Below, piece after piece: positions 1 to 7,345 of a DNA stretch of 13,775 nt; within the stretch, counting starts at the first letter, position 1, and every line of letters begins with the position of its first letter. Made by a program: the position numbers and the translations under genes. Below the pieces are notes generated by a model. It saw only the letters and a program-made list of their open reading frames with translations. It was not told the origin of the DNA and ran no database searches. The stretch comes from Chrysiogenales bacterium (GTDB lineage: Bacteria; Acidobacteriota; Aminicenantia; UBA2199), in the NCBI GenBank assembly GCA_004525465.1, contig SPCN01000032.1:1-13775 (forward strand). The letters run 5' to 3'.

Positions 1-4
1 CAAA

Positions 5-292
5 ATGGAAAAAACGCAAAAAAAAGCTAAAGCGGAACGCACGATGCAGGGCGTGGTGGTGAAGGCCAAGGCCGACAAAACCGTCTCGGTCAGCGTGGAA
101 AGGATCGTCCAGCATCAGGAATACCGTAAGGTCATCAAGAAAAAAACGGTCTTTCTGGCCCATGATGAAGAGAAAAAATGCAAGCCTGGTGATATCGTAA
201 CCATCAAACCGGTCCGTCCAATCAGTAAGAGAAAGCGCTGGCTGGTCATCGCAGTGAAGTCGGTGACCCAGAAAGTCGAGGTACCCAAATGA
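5..292 (+). CDS. rpsQ: 30S ribosomal protein S17
   Basis: This encodes S17, an OB-fold primary 16S rRNA binding protein of the small subunit. The 95-residue product shows the family pattern: a basic N-terminus, the DKTVSVSVER strand around residues 24-33, and the signature GDIVTIKPVRPISKRKRW at about 62-79. It is slightly longer than many S17 proteins because of a lysine-rich N-terminal extension. Only four bases precede the ATG, so its ribosome binding site and the expected upstream rpmC (L29) lie outside the window. A second in-frame ATG at 44 is possible but would remove the extension. The stop overlaps the rplN start as ATGA, suggesting translational coupling. Identity is clear; the exact start is slightly uncertain. 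Confidence 0.95.
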   Translation: MEKTQKKAKAERTMQGVVVKAKADKTVSVSVERIVQHQEYRKVIKKKTVFLAHDEEKKCKPGDIVTIKPVRPISKRKRWLVIAVKSVTQKVEVPK

Positions 293-657
293 TACAAATG
301 CAAACCAGACTTAAAGTCGCCGACAATTCCGGAGCCAAGGAAGTCATGTTCATCCGCGCCCTGGGCGGCGATGTGGGCAAGATCGCCAAGATCGGCGATG
401 TGTTCGTCGGCTCGGTCAAGCTGGCCGAACCCAATGCCAAGATCAAGAAGGGCGATGTGATCCGAGCGGTCATCGTCCGCACGCGCAAGGAAAGCCGCCG
501 CAAGGACGGATCCTACATCCGTTTTTCCGACAATGCCGCTGTGATCATCGACAAGGCCAACGAACCGGTGGGAACCCGTGTTTTCGGGCCAGTGGCCAGA
601 GAACTGCGGGAAAAGAAATTCATGAAGATCGTTTCCTTAGCACCTGAGGTGATTTAA
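289..657 (+). CDS. rplN: 50S ribosomal protein L14
   Basis: This encodes L14, a conserved large-subunit protein at the subunit interface contacting 23S rRNA. The 122-residue length is standard. Recognisable blocks are the N-terminal VADNSGAKEVM (10-20), KKGDVIRAVIVRTRKE (53-68), DGSYIRFSDNAAVII (73-87) and the C-terminal GTRVFGPVARELR followed by FMKIVSLAPEVI. The ATG at 289 overlaps the rpsQ stop by four bases, so it is probably translated by coupling rather than from a strong separate site. The gene abuts rplX with no gap. It is the first gene of the classical spc operon order, which continues unbroken downstream. Confidence 0.98.
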   Translation: MIQMQTRLKVADNSGAKEVMFIRALGGDVGKIAKIGDVFVGSVKLAEPNAKIKKGDVIRAVIVRTRKESRRKDGSYIRFSDNAAVIIDKANEPVGTRVFGPVARELREKKFMKIVSLAPEVI

Positions 658-984
658 ATGCAGAAATTCAAGTTGAAGAAAGCCGATCCGGTGATCGTCA
701 AGAGCGGCCGCCGCCAGGACAAAAAGAAGACCGGAAAGATCCTACACATCGTTTCGGACAAAAACAGGGTGGTGGTCGAGAAGATCCATATCATCAAGGA
801 ATATGTCCGGCCCAATCCCCAGAAGAACATCAAAGGCGGCATCGTGGAGAGGGAAGGGGCCATCCCCATTGAAAAAGTAATGTACTACTGCAAGGAGTGC
901 GAGCAGGGAGTGCGCATCGGCTACAAAATCAGTGACACCGGCAAACAGCGAATCTGCCGAAAATGCGGCGTCGTGCTGGATTAG
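658..984 (+). CDS. rplX: 50S ribosomal protein L24, zinc-type
   Basis: This encodes L24, an assembly initiator of the 50S subunit that binds the 5' domain of 23S rRNA. The protein has 108 residues with a KOW-like N-terminal segment (about 10-45) and the YVRPNPQKNIKGGIVEREG block (49-67). The C-terminal extension carries two CxxC pairs (C78/C81 and C100/C103), typical of the zinc-ribbon form of bacterial L24. The KOW loop reads SGRRQDKKKTGKI rather than the usual compact GKDKGK type, a small local divergence. The ATG directly follows the rplN stop, with a GAGGTG-like ribosome binding site inside the end of rplN. Confidence 0.97.
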   Translation: MQKFKLKKADPVIVKSGRRQDKKKTGKILHIVSDKNRVVVEKIHIIKEYVRPNPQKNIKGGIVEREGAIPIEKVMYYCKECEQGVRIGYKISDTGKQRICRKCGVVLD

Positions 985-993
985 GAGCGAAAT

Positions 994-1530
994 ATGAACC
1001 GACTGCATGAAAGATATAACAAGGAAATCAGCACGGCCTTGATGAAGGAGTTGAACTTCCCCAACGTGATGATGGTCCCGAAACTGGAAAAGATCGTGAT
1101 CAACTCCGGCGTGGGAGAAGCCACCCAGAACATCAAGGTCCTGGACAAGGTCATGGAGGAACTTGCCACCATTAGCGGCCAAAAGCCCTCGCTGCGCCGC
1201 GCCAAGAAATCGATCGCCTCGTTCCGTTTGCGCGCCGGACAGCCGGTAGCGGCCACGGTCACCCTGCGCGGGGAACGGATGTACGATTTTATGGACCGTT
1301 TTGTCTCCATCGTCATCCCGCGCATGAAGGATTTCCGCGGCATGTCCAAAAAATCCTTCGACGGCAGGGGCAACTACACTATCGCCATGAAGGATCAACT
1401 TGTGTTCCCGGAGATCAATTACAGCAAGGTGGATAAGCCAAAGGGCATGTCCATCACCTTCGTCACTTCAGCCAGGACCAATCAGGACAGCATAGCCCTG
1501 CTTACCCAGCTCGGCGTGCCTTTCAGATAA
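994..1530 (+). CDS. rplE: 50S ribosomal protein L5
   Basis: This encodes L5, which binds 5S rRNA and contacts the P-site tRNA in the central protuberance. The 178-residue product is of normal length. Clear blocks are PKLEKIVINSGVGEA near residue 29, GQKPSLRRAKKSIASFRLRAG at about 62-82, and DFRGMSKKSFDGRGNY around 112-127. The C-terminus has VFPEINYSKVD and LLTQLGVPF. The gene lies 9 bases after rplX and has the sequence TTAGGAGCG before its ATG. Nothing in the protein is unusual. Confidence 0.98.
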   Translation: MNRLHERYNKEISTALMKELNFPNVMMVPKLEKIVINSGVGEATQNIKVLDKVMEELATISGQKPSLRRAKKSIASFRLRAGQPVAATVTLRGERMYDFMDRFVSIVIPRMKDFRGMSKKSFDGRGNYTIAMKDQLVFPEINYSKVDKPKGMSITFVTSARTNQDSIALLTQLGVPFR

Positions 1531-1542
1531 AAGGAGGAAAAG

Positions 1543-1728
1543 GTGGCAAAACTATCATCTGAAGTCAGAGAGTTAAAAAAGAAAAAGTATAAAATCCGCT
1601 ACCGGACACGCTGCCGGCTGTGCGGCAGGCCGCGGGCGGTCTACCGCAAATTCGAACTGTGCCGTCTGTGTTTTCGCGAATTGTCGTTGAGAGGAGAAAT
1701 CCCGGGTGTGACCAAGGCATCCTGGTAA
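1543..1728 (+). CDS. rpsN: 30S ribosomal protein S14, zinc type (type Z)
   Basis: This encodes the short zinc-binding form of S14, a late-assembling protein of the 30S head. The 61-residue length matches type Z S14 (rpsZ); zinc-free forms are usually 89-101 residues. The zinc site is visible as C24-x2-C27 and C40-x2-C43, within RCRLCGRPRAVYRKFELCRLC. The C-terminus GEIPGVTKASW is also characteristic. Translation begins at GTG, supported by the strong AAGGAGG at 1531-1537. It sits between rplE and rpsH with short gaps on both sides. Confidence 0.97.
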   Translation: MAKLSSEVRELKKKKYKIRYRTRCRLCGRPRAVYRKFELCRLCFRELSLRGEIPGVTKASW

Positions 1729-1737
1729 GGAGATAAA

Positions 1738-2136
1738 ATGGCGCATACAGACCCAATCGCCGATATGTTGACCAGAGTGAGGAACGGCATCATGGCTGAA
1801 AAAAAAGATGTAGCGATTCCCCTGTCAACCATCAAGCTGGACATTGCCAAAATTTTGAAGGAAGAAGGATACATATCCAATTTCCGGGTTGACAAGACCA
1901 AAATGCCCGCCCAGCTTTTCGTAGAATTGAAATACAGTAGCAAGAAGCAGAATGTCATCGAAGGATTGAAGAGGATATCCAAGCCCGGCCGCCGCGTCTA
2001 CACCGAAGCGGACAGCATCCCCAAGGTGCTTGAGGGCCTGGGCGTGGCAGTCATTTCTACTTCTCAGGGGATCGTCACCGGCAAAGAGTGCAAAAAGCGC
2101 AATATCGGTGGCGAAGTTCTCCTGTACGTCTGGTAG
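1738..2136 (+). CDS. rpsH: 30S ribosomal protein S8
   Basis: This encodes S8, a primary 16S rRNA binding protein of the central domain and, in Escherichia coli, the translational repressor of the spc operon. The 132-residue length is standard. The N-terminus DPIADMLTRVRNG is diagnostic, and the C-terminal signature runs from GVAVISTSQGIVTGKE through NIGGEVLLYVW. AAGGAG precedes the ATG. Whether S8 autoregulates here cannot be judged, because the S8 target near rplE was not recognised with confidence. Confidence 0.98.
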   Translation: MAHTDPIADMLTRVRNGIMAEKKDVAIPLSTIKLDIAKILKEEGYISNFRVDKTKMPAQLFVELKYSSKKQNVIEGLKRISKPGRRVYTEADSIPKVLEGLGVAVISTSQGIVTGKECKKRNIGGEVLLYVW

Positions 2137-2144
2137 GAGGAAGC

Positions 2145-2678
2145 ATGTCGCGTTTAGCATCCAAACCCGTTGTGTGTGGAGCCGGTGTGGCCGTTACCGT
2201 GGTAGGGACGCTGGTCAAGATCAAGGGACCCAAAGGCGAATTGGCCGTGACCATCCCCAACGGCATCGAAGTGAAAGTCGAGGGCAGCGACGTCCATGTC
2301 AGTCGCCGTGATGACAGCTGCAAACCGCTGCAGGGATTGGTCTGGAGTCTGGTGCGTAACGCCGTGATCGGCGTGAGCACGGGATATTCCCGCAAGATCG
2401 AGATCGTCGGCAAAGGCTGGCGCTCCACGGTCAAAGGCAATGTAATCAACCTGCAGGTCGGCCATTCCCATCCGGTTGACTTCAAACTGCCGGACGGTGT
2501 TTCGGCCACCCAGGAAAATCCGGGCAGCTTCACCTTATTTTCCCATGACAAGCAGCTGCTGGGGCAGACTTGCGCCGACATCCAGGGCATCAGGCCGGTG
2601 GAACCGTATAAATTGAAGGGCATCCGCCTGCAGGGCCAGGTCCTGAGGCAGAAAGCCAGAAAGGCGGCGGGAGTATAA
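2145..2678 (+). CDS. rplF: 50S ribosomal protein L6
   Basis: This encodes L6, which lies near the GTPase-associated centre of the 50S subunit and contacts helix 97 of 23S rRNA. The ATG at 2145 is chosen because TAGGAGG (2134-2140) sits just upstream and the protein then begins MSRLASKPV, matching the family MSR(I/V)GKKPI start. The frame stays open upstream to 2088, but that would overlap rpsH. The protein has 177 residues. GPKGEL (28-33) and GHSHPV (106-111) are recognisable. The usual PEPYKGKGI signature reads VEPYKLKGI at 152-160, with Leu replacing Gly. The sequence is otherwise a fairly divergent L6. Confidence 0.96.
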   Translation: MSRLASKPVVCGAGVAVTVVGTLVKIKGPKGELAVTIPNGIEVKVEGSDVHVSRRDDSCKPLQGLVWSLVRNAVIGVSTGYSRKIEIVGKGWRSTVKGNVINLQVGHSHPVDFKLPDGVSATQENPGSFTLFSHDKQLLGQTCADIQGIRPVEPYKLKGIRLQGQVLRQKARKAAGV

Positions 2679-2679
2679 A

Positions 2680-3054
2680 ATGATTACAGCCAAATACATC
2701 ATCAAGAAGATCAAGCGGCAGAGATTGCGCAGGGCACTGAAAGCCACGTTGCGTGGCACCCAGGAAAGGCCGCGTATGATCATGGTCAAAAGCAACAAGT
2801 ACCTGTACACCCAGGTGATCGATGACTCCAGCCACCAGGTGCTGCTCACGGCTTCCACGCTGGAGAAAGACCTGAAAGCCAAGCTGAAGAGCGCCAAGAA
2901 CAAGGAAGCAGCCAAGCTGCTGGGCGAAACCATCGCCGAAAGGTTAAAGGAAAAAAAGATCGAAACGGTAGTTTTTGATCGCAATGTTTACGCTTTTGCC
3001 GGCCGCGTCAAGATCTTCACCGACGCCGCCCGGGAAAAGGGAATCCGTTTTTAA
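2680..3054 (+). CDS. rplR: 50S ribosomal protein L18
   Basis: This encodes L18, which with L5 anchors 5S rRNA in the central protuberance. The 124-residue product has the basic N-terminus, RPRMIMVKSNKYLYTQVIDD (about 31-50) and the typical C-terminal VVFDRNVYAFAGRVK followed by FTDAAREKGIRF. The ATG begins one base after the rplF stop, so its ribosome binding site lies within the end of rplF (GGCGGCGGGAG). Length and motifs are normal for the family. Confidence 0.97.
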   Translation: MITAKYIIKKIKRQRLRRALKATLRGTQERPRMIMVKSNKYLYTQVIDDSSHQVLLTASTLEKDLKAKLKSAKNKEAAKLLGETIAERLKEKKIETVVFDRNVYAFAGRVKIFTDAAREKGIRF

Positions 3055-3065
3055 GGAGAGGCAAC

Positions 3066-3566
3066 GTGCAGCATTACATGGATAGCAATGAATTATTTCA
3101 GGAAGAAGTGATCTCCATCCGCCGGGTCACCAAAGTCGTCAAGGGCGGGAAAAACCTCAGATTTTCCGCCGCTGTGGTTGTCGGCGACAAGAACGGCCAG
3201 GTGGGCATGGGCAAAGGCAAGGCGCGCGAAGTGCCTCTGGCCATTAAGAAAGCCGTGGCCGACGCCAAGAAGAACCTGATCCAGGTGCCGATCATTAATG
3301 AGACCATCCCATATTTCAAGATCGGTGTCTTCGGCGGTTCCCGGGTGGTCATGCGCCCAGCTTCGCTCGGCACCGGCGTCATTGCCGGAGGTTCGGTGCG
3401 GGTAATCATGGAACTGGCCGGGGTGAAAAACATCCTGACCAAGATCCTGCACAGCAAGAATTCGATCACCGTGGCCCGGGCCACCATGAACGGCTTGCAG
3501 AAACTGCTGAGTCCCGAATCCTTTGCCAGCAAGAGAGGCAAGACCAAGGAGGAATCATGGCAGTAA
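3066..3566 (+). CDS. rpsE: 30S ribosomal protein S5
   Basis: This encodes S5, a small-subunit protein involved in decoding fidelity and mRNA entry. The 166-residue product contains the double-stranded-RNA-binding-like block VVKGGKNLRFSAAVVVGDKNG (24-44), then GMGKGKAREVPLAIKKA (47-63). PASLGTGVIAGGSVR lies at 98-112 and the C-terminal SPESFASKRGK at 149-159. The GTG at 3066 is preferred because AAGGAG (3053-3058) is well spaced. An ATG at 3078 would lose four residues and place the site too far away. The end overlaps rpmD by 10 bases. Confidence 0.97.
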   Translation: MQHYMDSNELFQEEVISIRRVTKVVKGGKNLRFSAAVVVGDKNGQVGMGKGKAREVPLAIKKAVADAKKNLIQVPIINETIPYFKIGVFGGSRVVMRPASLGTGVIAGGSVRVIMELAGVKNILTKILHSKNSITVARATMNGLQKLLSPESFASKRGKTKEESWQ

Positions 3567-3778
3567 AAAAGAAGACCGAATATCCCAAGATCAAGATAAA
3601 GCTGGTCAAAAGCCTCATCGGCCGTTCTGACCGGCAACAGGCCACGGTCAAGGGGCTAGGCCTACGCAAGATCAACTCGGAGGTCATCCGCGAAAAGAGA
3701 CCGGAAATTCTCGGCATGATCCGCAAAATCGAATTCATGCTCCAGGTCGAGGAGGTCGGCAATGATCAGTCTAAGTAA
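3557..3778 (+). CDS. rpmD: 50S ribosomal protein L30
   Basis: This encodes L30, a small non-universal protein of the large subunit. The 73-residue product is somewhat longer than the usual 58-60. Residues 11-70 carry the family fold pattern: KIKIKLVKSLIGRSDRQQAT, then the GLGLRKINSEV segment and a C-terminal RKIEFMLQVEEV. The extra length is split between a lysine-rich N-terminus and a short C-terminal tail. A strong AAGGAGG at 3546-3552 lies inside the end of rpsE. The gene overlaps rpsE by 10 bases and rplO by 17, so all three are likely to be translationally coupled. Confidence 0.95.
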   Translation: MAVKKKTEYPKIKIKLVKSLIGRSDRQQATVKGLGLRKINSEVIREKRPEILGMIRKIEFMLQVEEVGNDQSK

Positions 3779-4217
3779 TTTAAAGCCAGCTAAGGGCGCA
3801 GTCAGGAAACGCAAAAGAGTGGGGCGCGGTCCCGGCTCCGGAAACGGCGTAACTGCCGGCCGCGGCAGCAACGGCCAGAAGGCGCGGTCCGGCTACTCGC
3901 ACAGCCGCGGTTTTGAAGGCGGCCAGATGCCTCTGATTCGCCGCCTGCCCAAGCGCGGCTTTACCAACATCTTTAAAAAGCAGTTCAATATCGTCAACCT
4001 GGGAGACCTGGATAAACTGGGCCTGACTGAGATCAAGATCCAAGATTACTTCGATAAGAACCTGGCACGCAAGCGCGGTGCCGGCATCAAGGTGTTGGCT
4101 GACGGCAAGCTCACCCACAAAATAAAGATCCAAGCTCATCAATTTTCCCAAGCCGCGCTGAATAAGATCAAGAAGGCCGGCGGCCAGGCCGTTGTACCCC
4201 AAGGAGAAGAAAATTGA
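3762..4217 (+). CDS. rplO: 50S ribosomal protein L15
   Basis: This encodes L15, a late-assembly protein of the 50S subunit with a long basic extension that threads into rRNA. The 151-residue product begins MISLSNLKPAKGA and has the glycine-rich N-terminal stretch RVGRGPGSGNGVTAGRG (19-35), then GQKARSGYSHSRGFEGGQMP (38-57). The middle has RRLPKRGF and FNIVNLGDLDKL, and the C-terminus a KIKKAGGQAVV ending. The start lies inside rpmD, with GGAGG (3751-3755) upstream. The TGA stop overlaps the TTG start of secY as TTGA. Confidence 0.97.
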   Translation: MISLSNLKPAKGAVRKRKRVGRGPGSGNGVTAGRGSNGQKARSGYSHSRGFEGGQMPLIRRLPKRGFTNIFKKQFNIVNLGDLDKLGLTEIKIQDYFDKNLARKRGAGIKVLADGKLTHKIKIQAHQFSQAALNKIKKAGGQAVVPQGEEN

Positions 4218-5593
4218 TCAGATTCATCAGAAATATTTTCGCTATTCCCGAATTGCGTAGAAGGGTGATCTTCACCTTGCTGCTGCTGGCCGTTTATCGT
4301 ATGGGCTCGCAGATCGTGACCCCCGGCCTGAATTCGGAAGCGCTGAAACAATTTTTTGACGCGCTGCAAGGCACCTTCTTCGGGTTCATGGATATGTTCT
4401 CCGGAAAGAACATTTCCAGGATGACCATTTTTGCCCTGGGCGTCATGCCCTATATCAGTGCCTCCATCATCCTGCAGTTATTGCAGGTGGTATGGCCTTA
4501 CCTGGACCGTATCGCCAAGGAAGGCGAATTGGGCAAGAAGAAGATCACCCAGTACACCCGCTATGGCACTGTCCTCATCTGCCTGGTCCAGGGCGGCGGC
4601 ATCGCCATCGGCCTGGAGAGGATGAATCCCAACGGTCTCCCGGTCGTACTCAATCCAGGCTGGGGCTTCCGCCTGCTGACCATATTGACCCTGACCACCG
4701 GCACCATGTTCATCATGTGGCTGGGCGAGCAGATATCGGAAAGGGGTATCGGTAACGGCATTTCGCTGATCATCTTTGCCGGTATCGTCGTCGGCCTGGT
4801 ACCGGGTGTAGCCAGCACCTTCGAAGGACTGCAAACAGGCGATATGAGTCCCCTGAAGCTGATCTTCATCCTGGCCATGGTAGTGGCGGTAATCGCCTTC
4901 ATCTGTTACGTGGAAATGGGCCAGCGACGCATTCCCATCACCTATGCCAAACGCATTCAGGGCCGCAAGATGATGGGCGGCCAAAGCACCTTCCTGCCCT
5001 TGAAGGTCAACACCGGCGGCGTCATCCCCATCATTTTCGCTTCTTCGGTCATTACCTTCCCGGCTACCATCCTGCAGTTCATCAAACATCCCATTGCTCA
5101 AAAAATCACGACGCAGCTGACCTGGGGCATGCCGTTGTACAACCTGCTCTACATCACCTCAATCATATTTTTCACCTATTTCTATATTTCCATCATTTTC
5201 AACCCCCAGGACGTTTCCAACAACCTGCAGAAGTATGGTGGCTTCATCCCGGGCATTCGCGCCGGCAAGAACACCTCCGACTATATCGACAGTGTGCTTT
5301 CCAAGCTGACCTTCATCGGTGCCATTTACCTGGCCCTGGTGGCTCTGCTGCCGGAATTTTTAATGACCGGCTTCAAGGTCGGGGCTCTGCCCTTTGTCGG
5401 CGATTTCCTGGAAGCCAATATGCCGCGCTGGTTCTACGAGGGTTTTAATGTGAAATTTTATTTTGGAGGTACTTCGATCCTGATCGTGGTCGGTGTGGCC
5501 ATGGATACCGTGCAGCAGATCGAAGCGCAGCTGACCATGCGCAATTATGATTCTTTTTCGCGCAAGGGGCGGATAAAGGGACGGCGCGGATGA
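4214..5593 (+). CDS. secY: Preprotein translocase subunit SecY
   Basis: SecY is the channel-forming inner-membrane subunit of the SecYEG translocon, exporting and inserting proteins. The 459-residue product is hydrophobic, with a pattern consistent with ten membrane segments. It has the N-terminal RNIFAIPELRRRVIFTLLLL, the plug-region residues ISASIILQLL, and cytoplasmic loops with KRIQGRKMMGG and NNLQKYGGFIPGIRAG. The C-terminus ends MDTVQQIEAQLTMRNYDSF and a basic GRIKGRRG tail. The last periplasmic loop (about residues 385-415) is longer than in E. coli, which accounts for the extra length. Translation starts at TTG, supported by AAGGAG at 4201-4206 and by the match of MIRFIRNIF to SecY N-termini. 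It overlaps rplO and adk by four bases each. Confidence 0.97.
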   Translation: MIRFIRNIFAIPELRRRVIFTLLLLAVYRMGSQIVTPGLNSEALKQFFDALQGTFFGFMDMFSGKNISRMTIFALGVMPYISASIILQLLQVVWPYLDRIAKEGELGKKKITQYTRYGTVLICLVQGGGIAIGLERMNPNGLPVVLNPGWGFRLLTILTLTTGTMFIMWLGEQISERGIGNGISLIIFAGIVVGLVPGVASTFEGLQTGDMSPLKLIFILAMVVAVIAFICYVEMGQRRIPITYAKRIQGRKMMGGQSTFLPLKVNTGGVIPIIFASSVITFPATILQFIKHPIAQKITTQLTWGMPLYNLLYITSIIFFTYFYISIIFNPQDVSNNLQKYGGFIPGIRAGKNTSDYIDSVLSKLTFIGAIYLALVALLPEFLMTGFKVGALPFVGDFLEANMPRWFYEGFNVKFYFGGTSILIVVGVAMDTVQQIEAQLTMRNYDSFSRKGRIKGRRG

Positions 5594-6222
5594 AGCGTTT
5601 GATCCTCTTCGGCGCGCCCGGCTCAGGCAAGGGAACCATGGGTGATCTCATCCAGCATGATTTCAACTATGCCAAAATTTCTACTGGCGACATCCTGCGT
5701 AGCGCCATCCAGCAGGATAGCGCCGACGGCCGCCAGGCAAAAAGCTTCATGGAGTCCGGTGGACTGGTCCCGGATGAACTGGTGATCGAATTGGTGCGCC
5801 AGCGCCTGAGCCGCAGTGACCTGAAAGGCGGCTACGTTATGGACGGCTATCCACGCACCCTGGTCCAGGCTGAAGCCCTTTCGAATATCGCCAGCGAGAG
5901 CGAAAAGGCTATTTTTATCGAAGTTTCGGAATCCGAAGCTGTCGAGCGCTTGCTTTCGCGATTGACCTGCAGTGAATGCGGTGCCATTTACAACCTGATC
6001 AGCAAGCCGCCAAAAACGGCCGGGACATGCGACCTCTGCCGCGGCCGCGTCGCCAGGCGCGCTGACGACAATGAGGAAGCGGTGCGGCAGCGTTTCCGCG
6101 TGTATGGCGAACGTACCATGCCGGTGATCGAGTTTTACGGCCATAAAAAGGTGCTCGAGCGCGTTAATGGCGGCGGGGCGGCCGCCCTGGTCTATGAAAA
6201 AATCAAAGGGTTGATCGTATGA
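5590..6222 (+). CDS. adk: Adenylate kinase, zinc-LID type
   Basis: Adenylate kinase catalyses ATP + AMP to 2 ADP in the cytoplasm, balancing adenylate charge. The 210-residue protein has the P-loop GAPGSGKGT (8-16), the AMP-binding STGDILR (31-37), and VMDGYPRT (83-90). The LID domain (about 123-160) carries four cysteines, C127/C130 and C147/C150, typical of the zinc-stabilised LID of many Gram-positive and other bacterial enzymes. The RRADD (156-160) and RQRFRVY segments that contact nucleotide are present. It overlaps secY by ATGA and map by ATGA, a standard secY-adk-map arrangement. All main catalytic motifs look intact. Confidence 0.97.
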   Translation: MKRLILFGAPGSGKGTMGDLIQHDFNYAKISTGDILRSAIQQDSADGRQAKSFMESGGLVPDELVIELVRQRLSRSDLKGGYVMDGYPRTLVQAEALSNIASESEKAIFIEVSESEAVERLLSRLTCSECGAIYNLISKPPKTAGTCDLCRGRVARRADDNEEAVRQRFRVYGERTMPVIEFYGHKKVLERVNGGGAAALVYEKIKGLIV

Positions 6223-6986
6223 TCATGCTGAAAACGGACCGGGAACTCTCATTGATGCGCGCCGCCAATCGCATCGTGGCCCTGGTCCTGGGCGAGCTGG
6301 GTGAAATGATCAAGCCCGGCGTTACTACCCTGGAACTGGACACTTGGGCGGAACAGCGAATCCTTGGCCTGAAGGGCAAACCCGGCTTCAAGGGCTACGC
6401 GGGCAGGAGCGGTGCGAATCCTTTTCCGGCCACCCTGTGCACTTCGATCAATCAGGAAGTGGTGCACGGCATCCCTTCGGCGCAGCGTATCTTGCAGGAA
6501 GGCGATATCATTGGTGTGGACGTCGGCGTCATCTATGAGGGTTTTTATGGAGACGGCGCCTATACCTACCCCGTGGGCAGCATTTCCCCACAAGCGCGCG
6601 ACCTTCTGGATACCTGCCAGAATGCCCTGCAGTTGGGTATCGCGCAGGCCCGTTCCGGTAATCACCTGGGTGACATCGCCAAGGCCATCGATGGCTGCGT
6701 GCGGGCCCGGGGATTTCAAGTGGTGCGTGACCTGTCAGGCCATGGCATCGGCCGCAGCCTGCACGAGGATCCGCAGATCCTGAATTATTACGACGGTCGG
6801 AGCGGCAATAAATTGAAAAGCCGCATGACCCTGGCCATCGAACCCATGATCAATGCCGGTTCATATGAAGTGCGTACCCTGGATGATGAATGGACGGTGG
6901 TCACTTGCGACGGCAGCCTTTCCGCCCATTATGAGCATACGGTAGCCCTAACCGACAATGGCGCCGAAATTCTAACGAGGTGTTGA
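6219..6986 (+). CDS. map: Methionine aminopeptidase, type I
   Basis: This enzyme removes the initiator methionine from nascent proteins in the cytoplasm. The 255-residue protein has the pita-bread fold pattern with all expected metal ligands: D101 and D112 in GVDVGVIYEGFYGDGA, H175 in SGHGIGRSLHEDP, E208 in AIEPM, and E239 in SAHYEHTVAL. The substrate-pocket H83 in VVHGIP is also present. There is no N-terminal SH3-ligand or zinc-finger extension, so it is the simple bacterial form. ATG at 6219 overlaps the adk stop. A second ATG at 6225 is an equally plausible start two residues later. The stop overlaps the infA start as TGATG. Confidence 0.97.
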   Translation: MIMLKTDRELSLMRAANRIVALVLGELGEMIKPGVTTLELDTWAEQRILGLKGKPGFKGYAGRSGANPFPATLCTSINQEVVHGIPSAQRILQEGDIIGVDVGVIYEGFYGDGAYTYPVGSISPQARDLLDTCQNALQLGIAQARSGNHLGDIAKAIDGCVRARGFQVVRDLSGHGIGRSLHEDPQILNYYDGRSGNKLKSRMTLAIEPMINAGSYEVRTLDDEWTVVTCDGSLSAHYEHTVALTDNGAEILTRC

Positions 6987-7213
6987 TGGCCAACAAAGAA
7001 AAGGATGTCATTGAGGTCAAGGGCGTTATTCTGGAATCGCTGCCCAACGCCATGTTTCTGGTGGAATTGGACACATCCCACCACCGCATAACCGCTCACC
7101 CGTCGGGCAAGATGCGCAAGAACAACATTCGTATTCTTCCCGGAGACAAGATACTTCTGGAAATATCGCCCTATGATATCACCAGGGGCAGAATAATCTA
7201 TAGATTTAAATAG
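6986..7213 (+). CDS. infA: Translation initiation factor IF-1
   Basis: IF-1 binds the 30S A site during initiation and works with IF-2 and IF-3. The 75-residue OB-fold protein closely follows the family: DVIEVKGVILESLPNAMFLV, then SGKMRKNNIRILPGDK, and the C-terminal SPYDITRGRIIYRFK. The ATG at 6986 is chosen because it gives the usual MAN/MAK start, overlaps the map TGA by one base, and follows ACGAGG. The upstream GTG (6980) and TTG (6983) would add two residues. The infA-rpmJ order next to rpsM is typical of the alpha-operon region in many phyla. Confidence 0.97.
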   Translation: MANKEKDVIEVKGVILESLPNAMFLVELDTSHHRITAHPSGKMRKNNIRILPGDKILLEISPYDITRGRIIYRFK

Positions 7214-7222
7214 GAGGCACAG

Positions 7223-7336
7223 ATGAAAGTAAGAGCATCTGTCAAGAAAATTTGCAATAAATGCAAGGTTATCAAACGCAAAGGCGTTGTGCGGGTGATC
7301 TGTAAAGATCCCAAGCACAAACAAAGGCAAGGATAA
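7223..7336 (+). CDS. rpmJ: 50S ribosomal protein L36, zinc type
   Basis: This encodes L36, the smallest large-subunit protein, which stabilises 23S rRNA near the peptidyl transferase region. The 37-residue product begins MKVRASVKKIC and keeps the zinc-ribbon ligands C11, C14, C27 and H32, making it the C+ form. It is too short for ordinary ORF length cut-offs but is unmistakable. TAGGAGG (7211-7217) lies just upstream of the ATG. It sits 9 bases after infA and 9 bases before rpsM. Confidence 0.97.
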   Translation: MKVRASVKKICNKCKVIKRKGVVRVICKDPKHKQRQG

Positions 7337-7345
7337 GGAGGCAAA

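Noticed and set aside
2088..2144. Upstream extension of rplF
   Set aside because: It would overlap rpsH, and the internal ATG at 2145 has a strong ribosome binding site and the family N-terminus.
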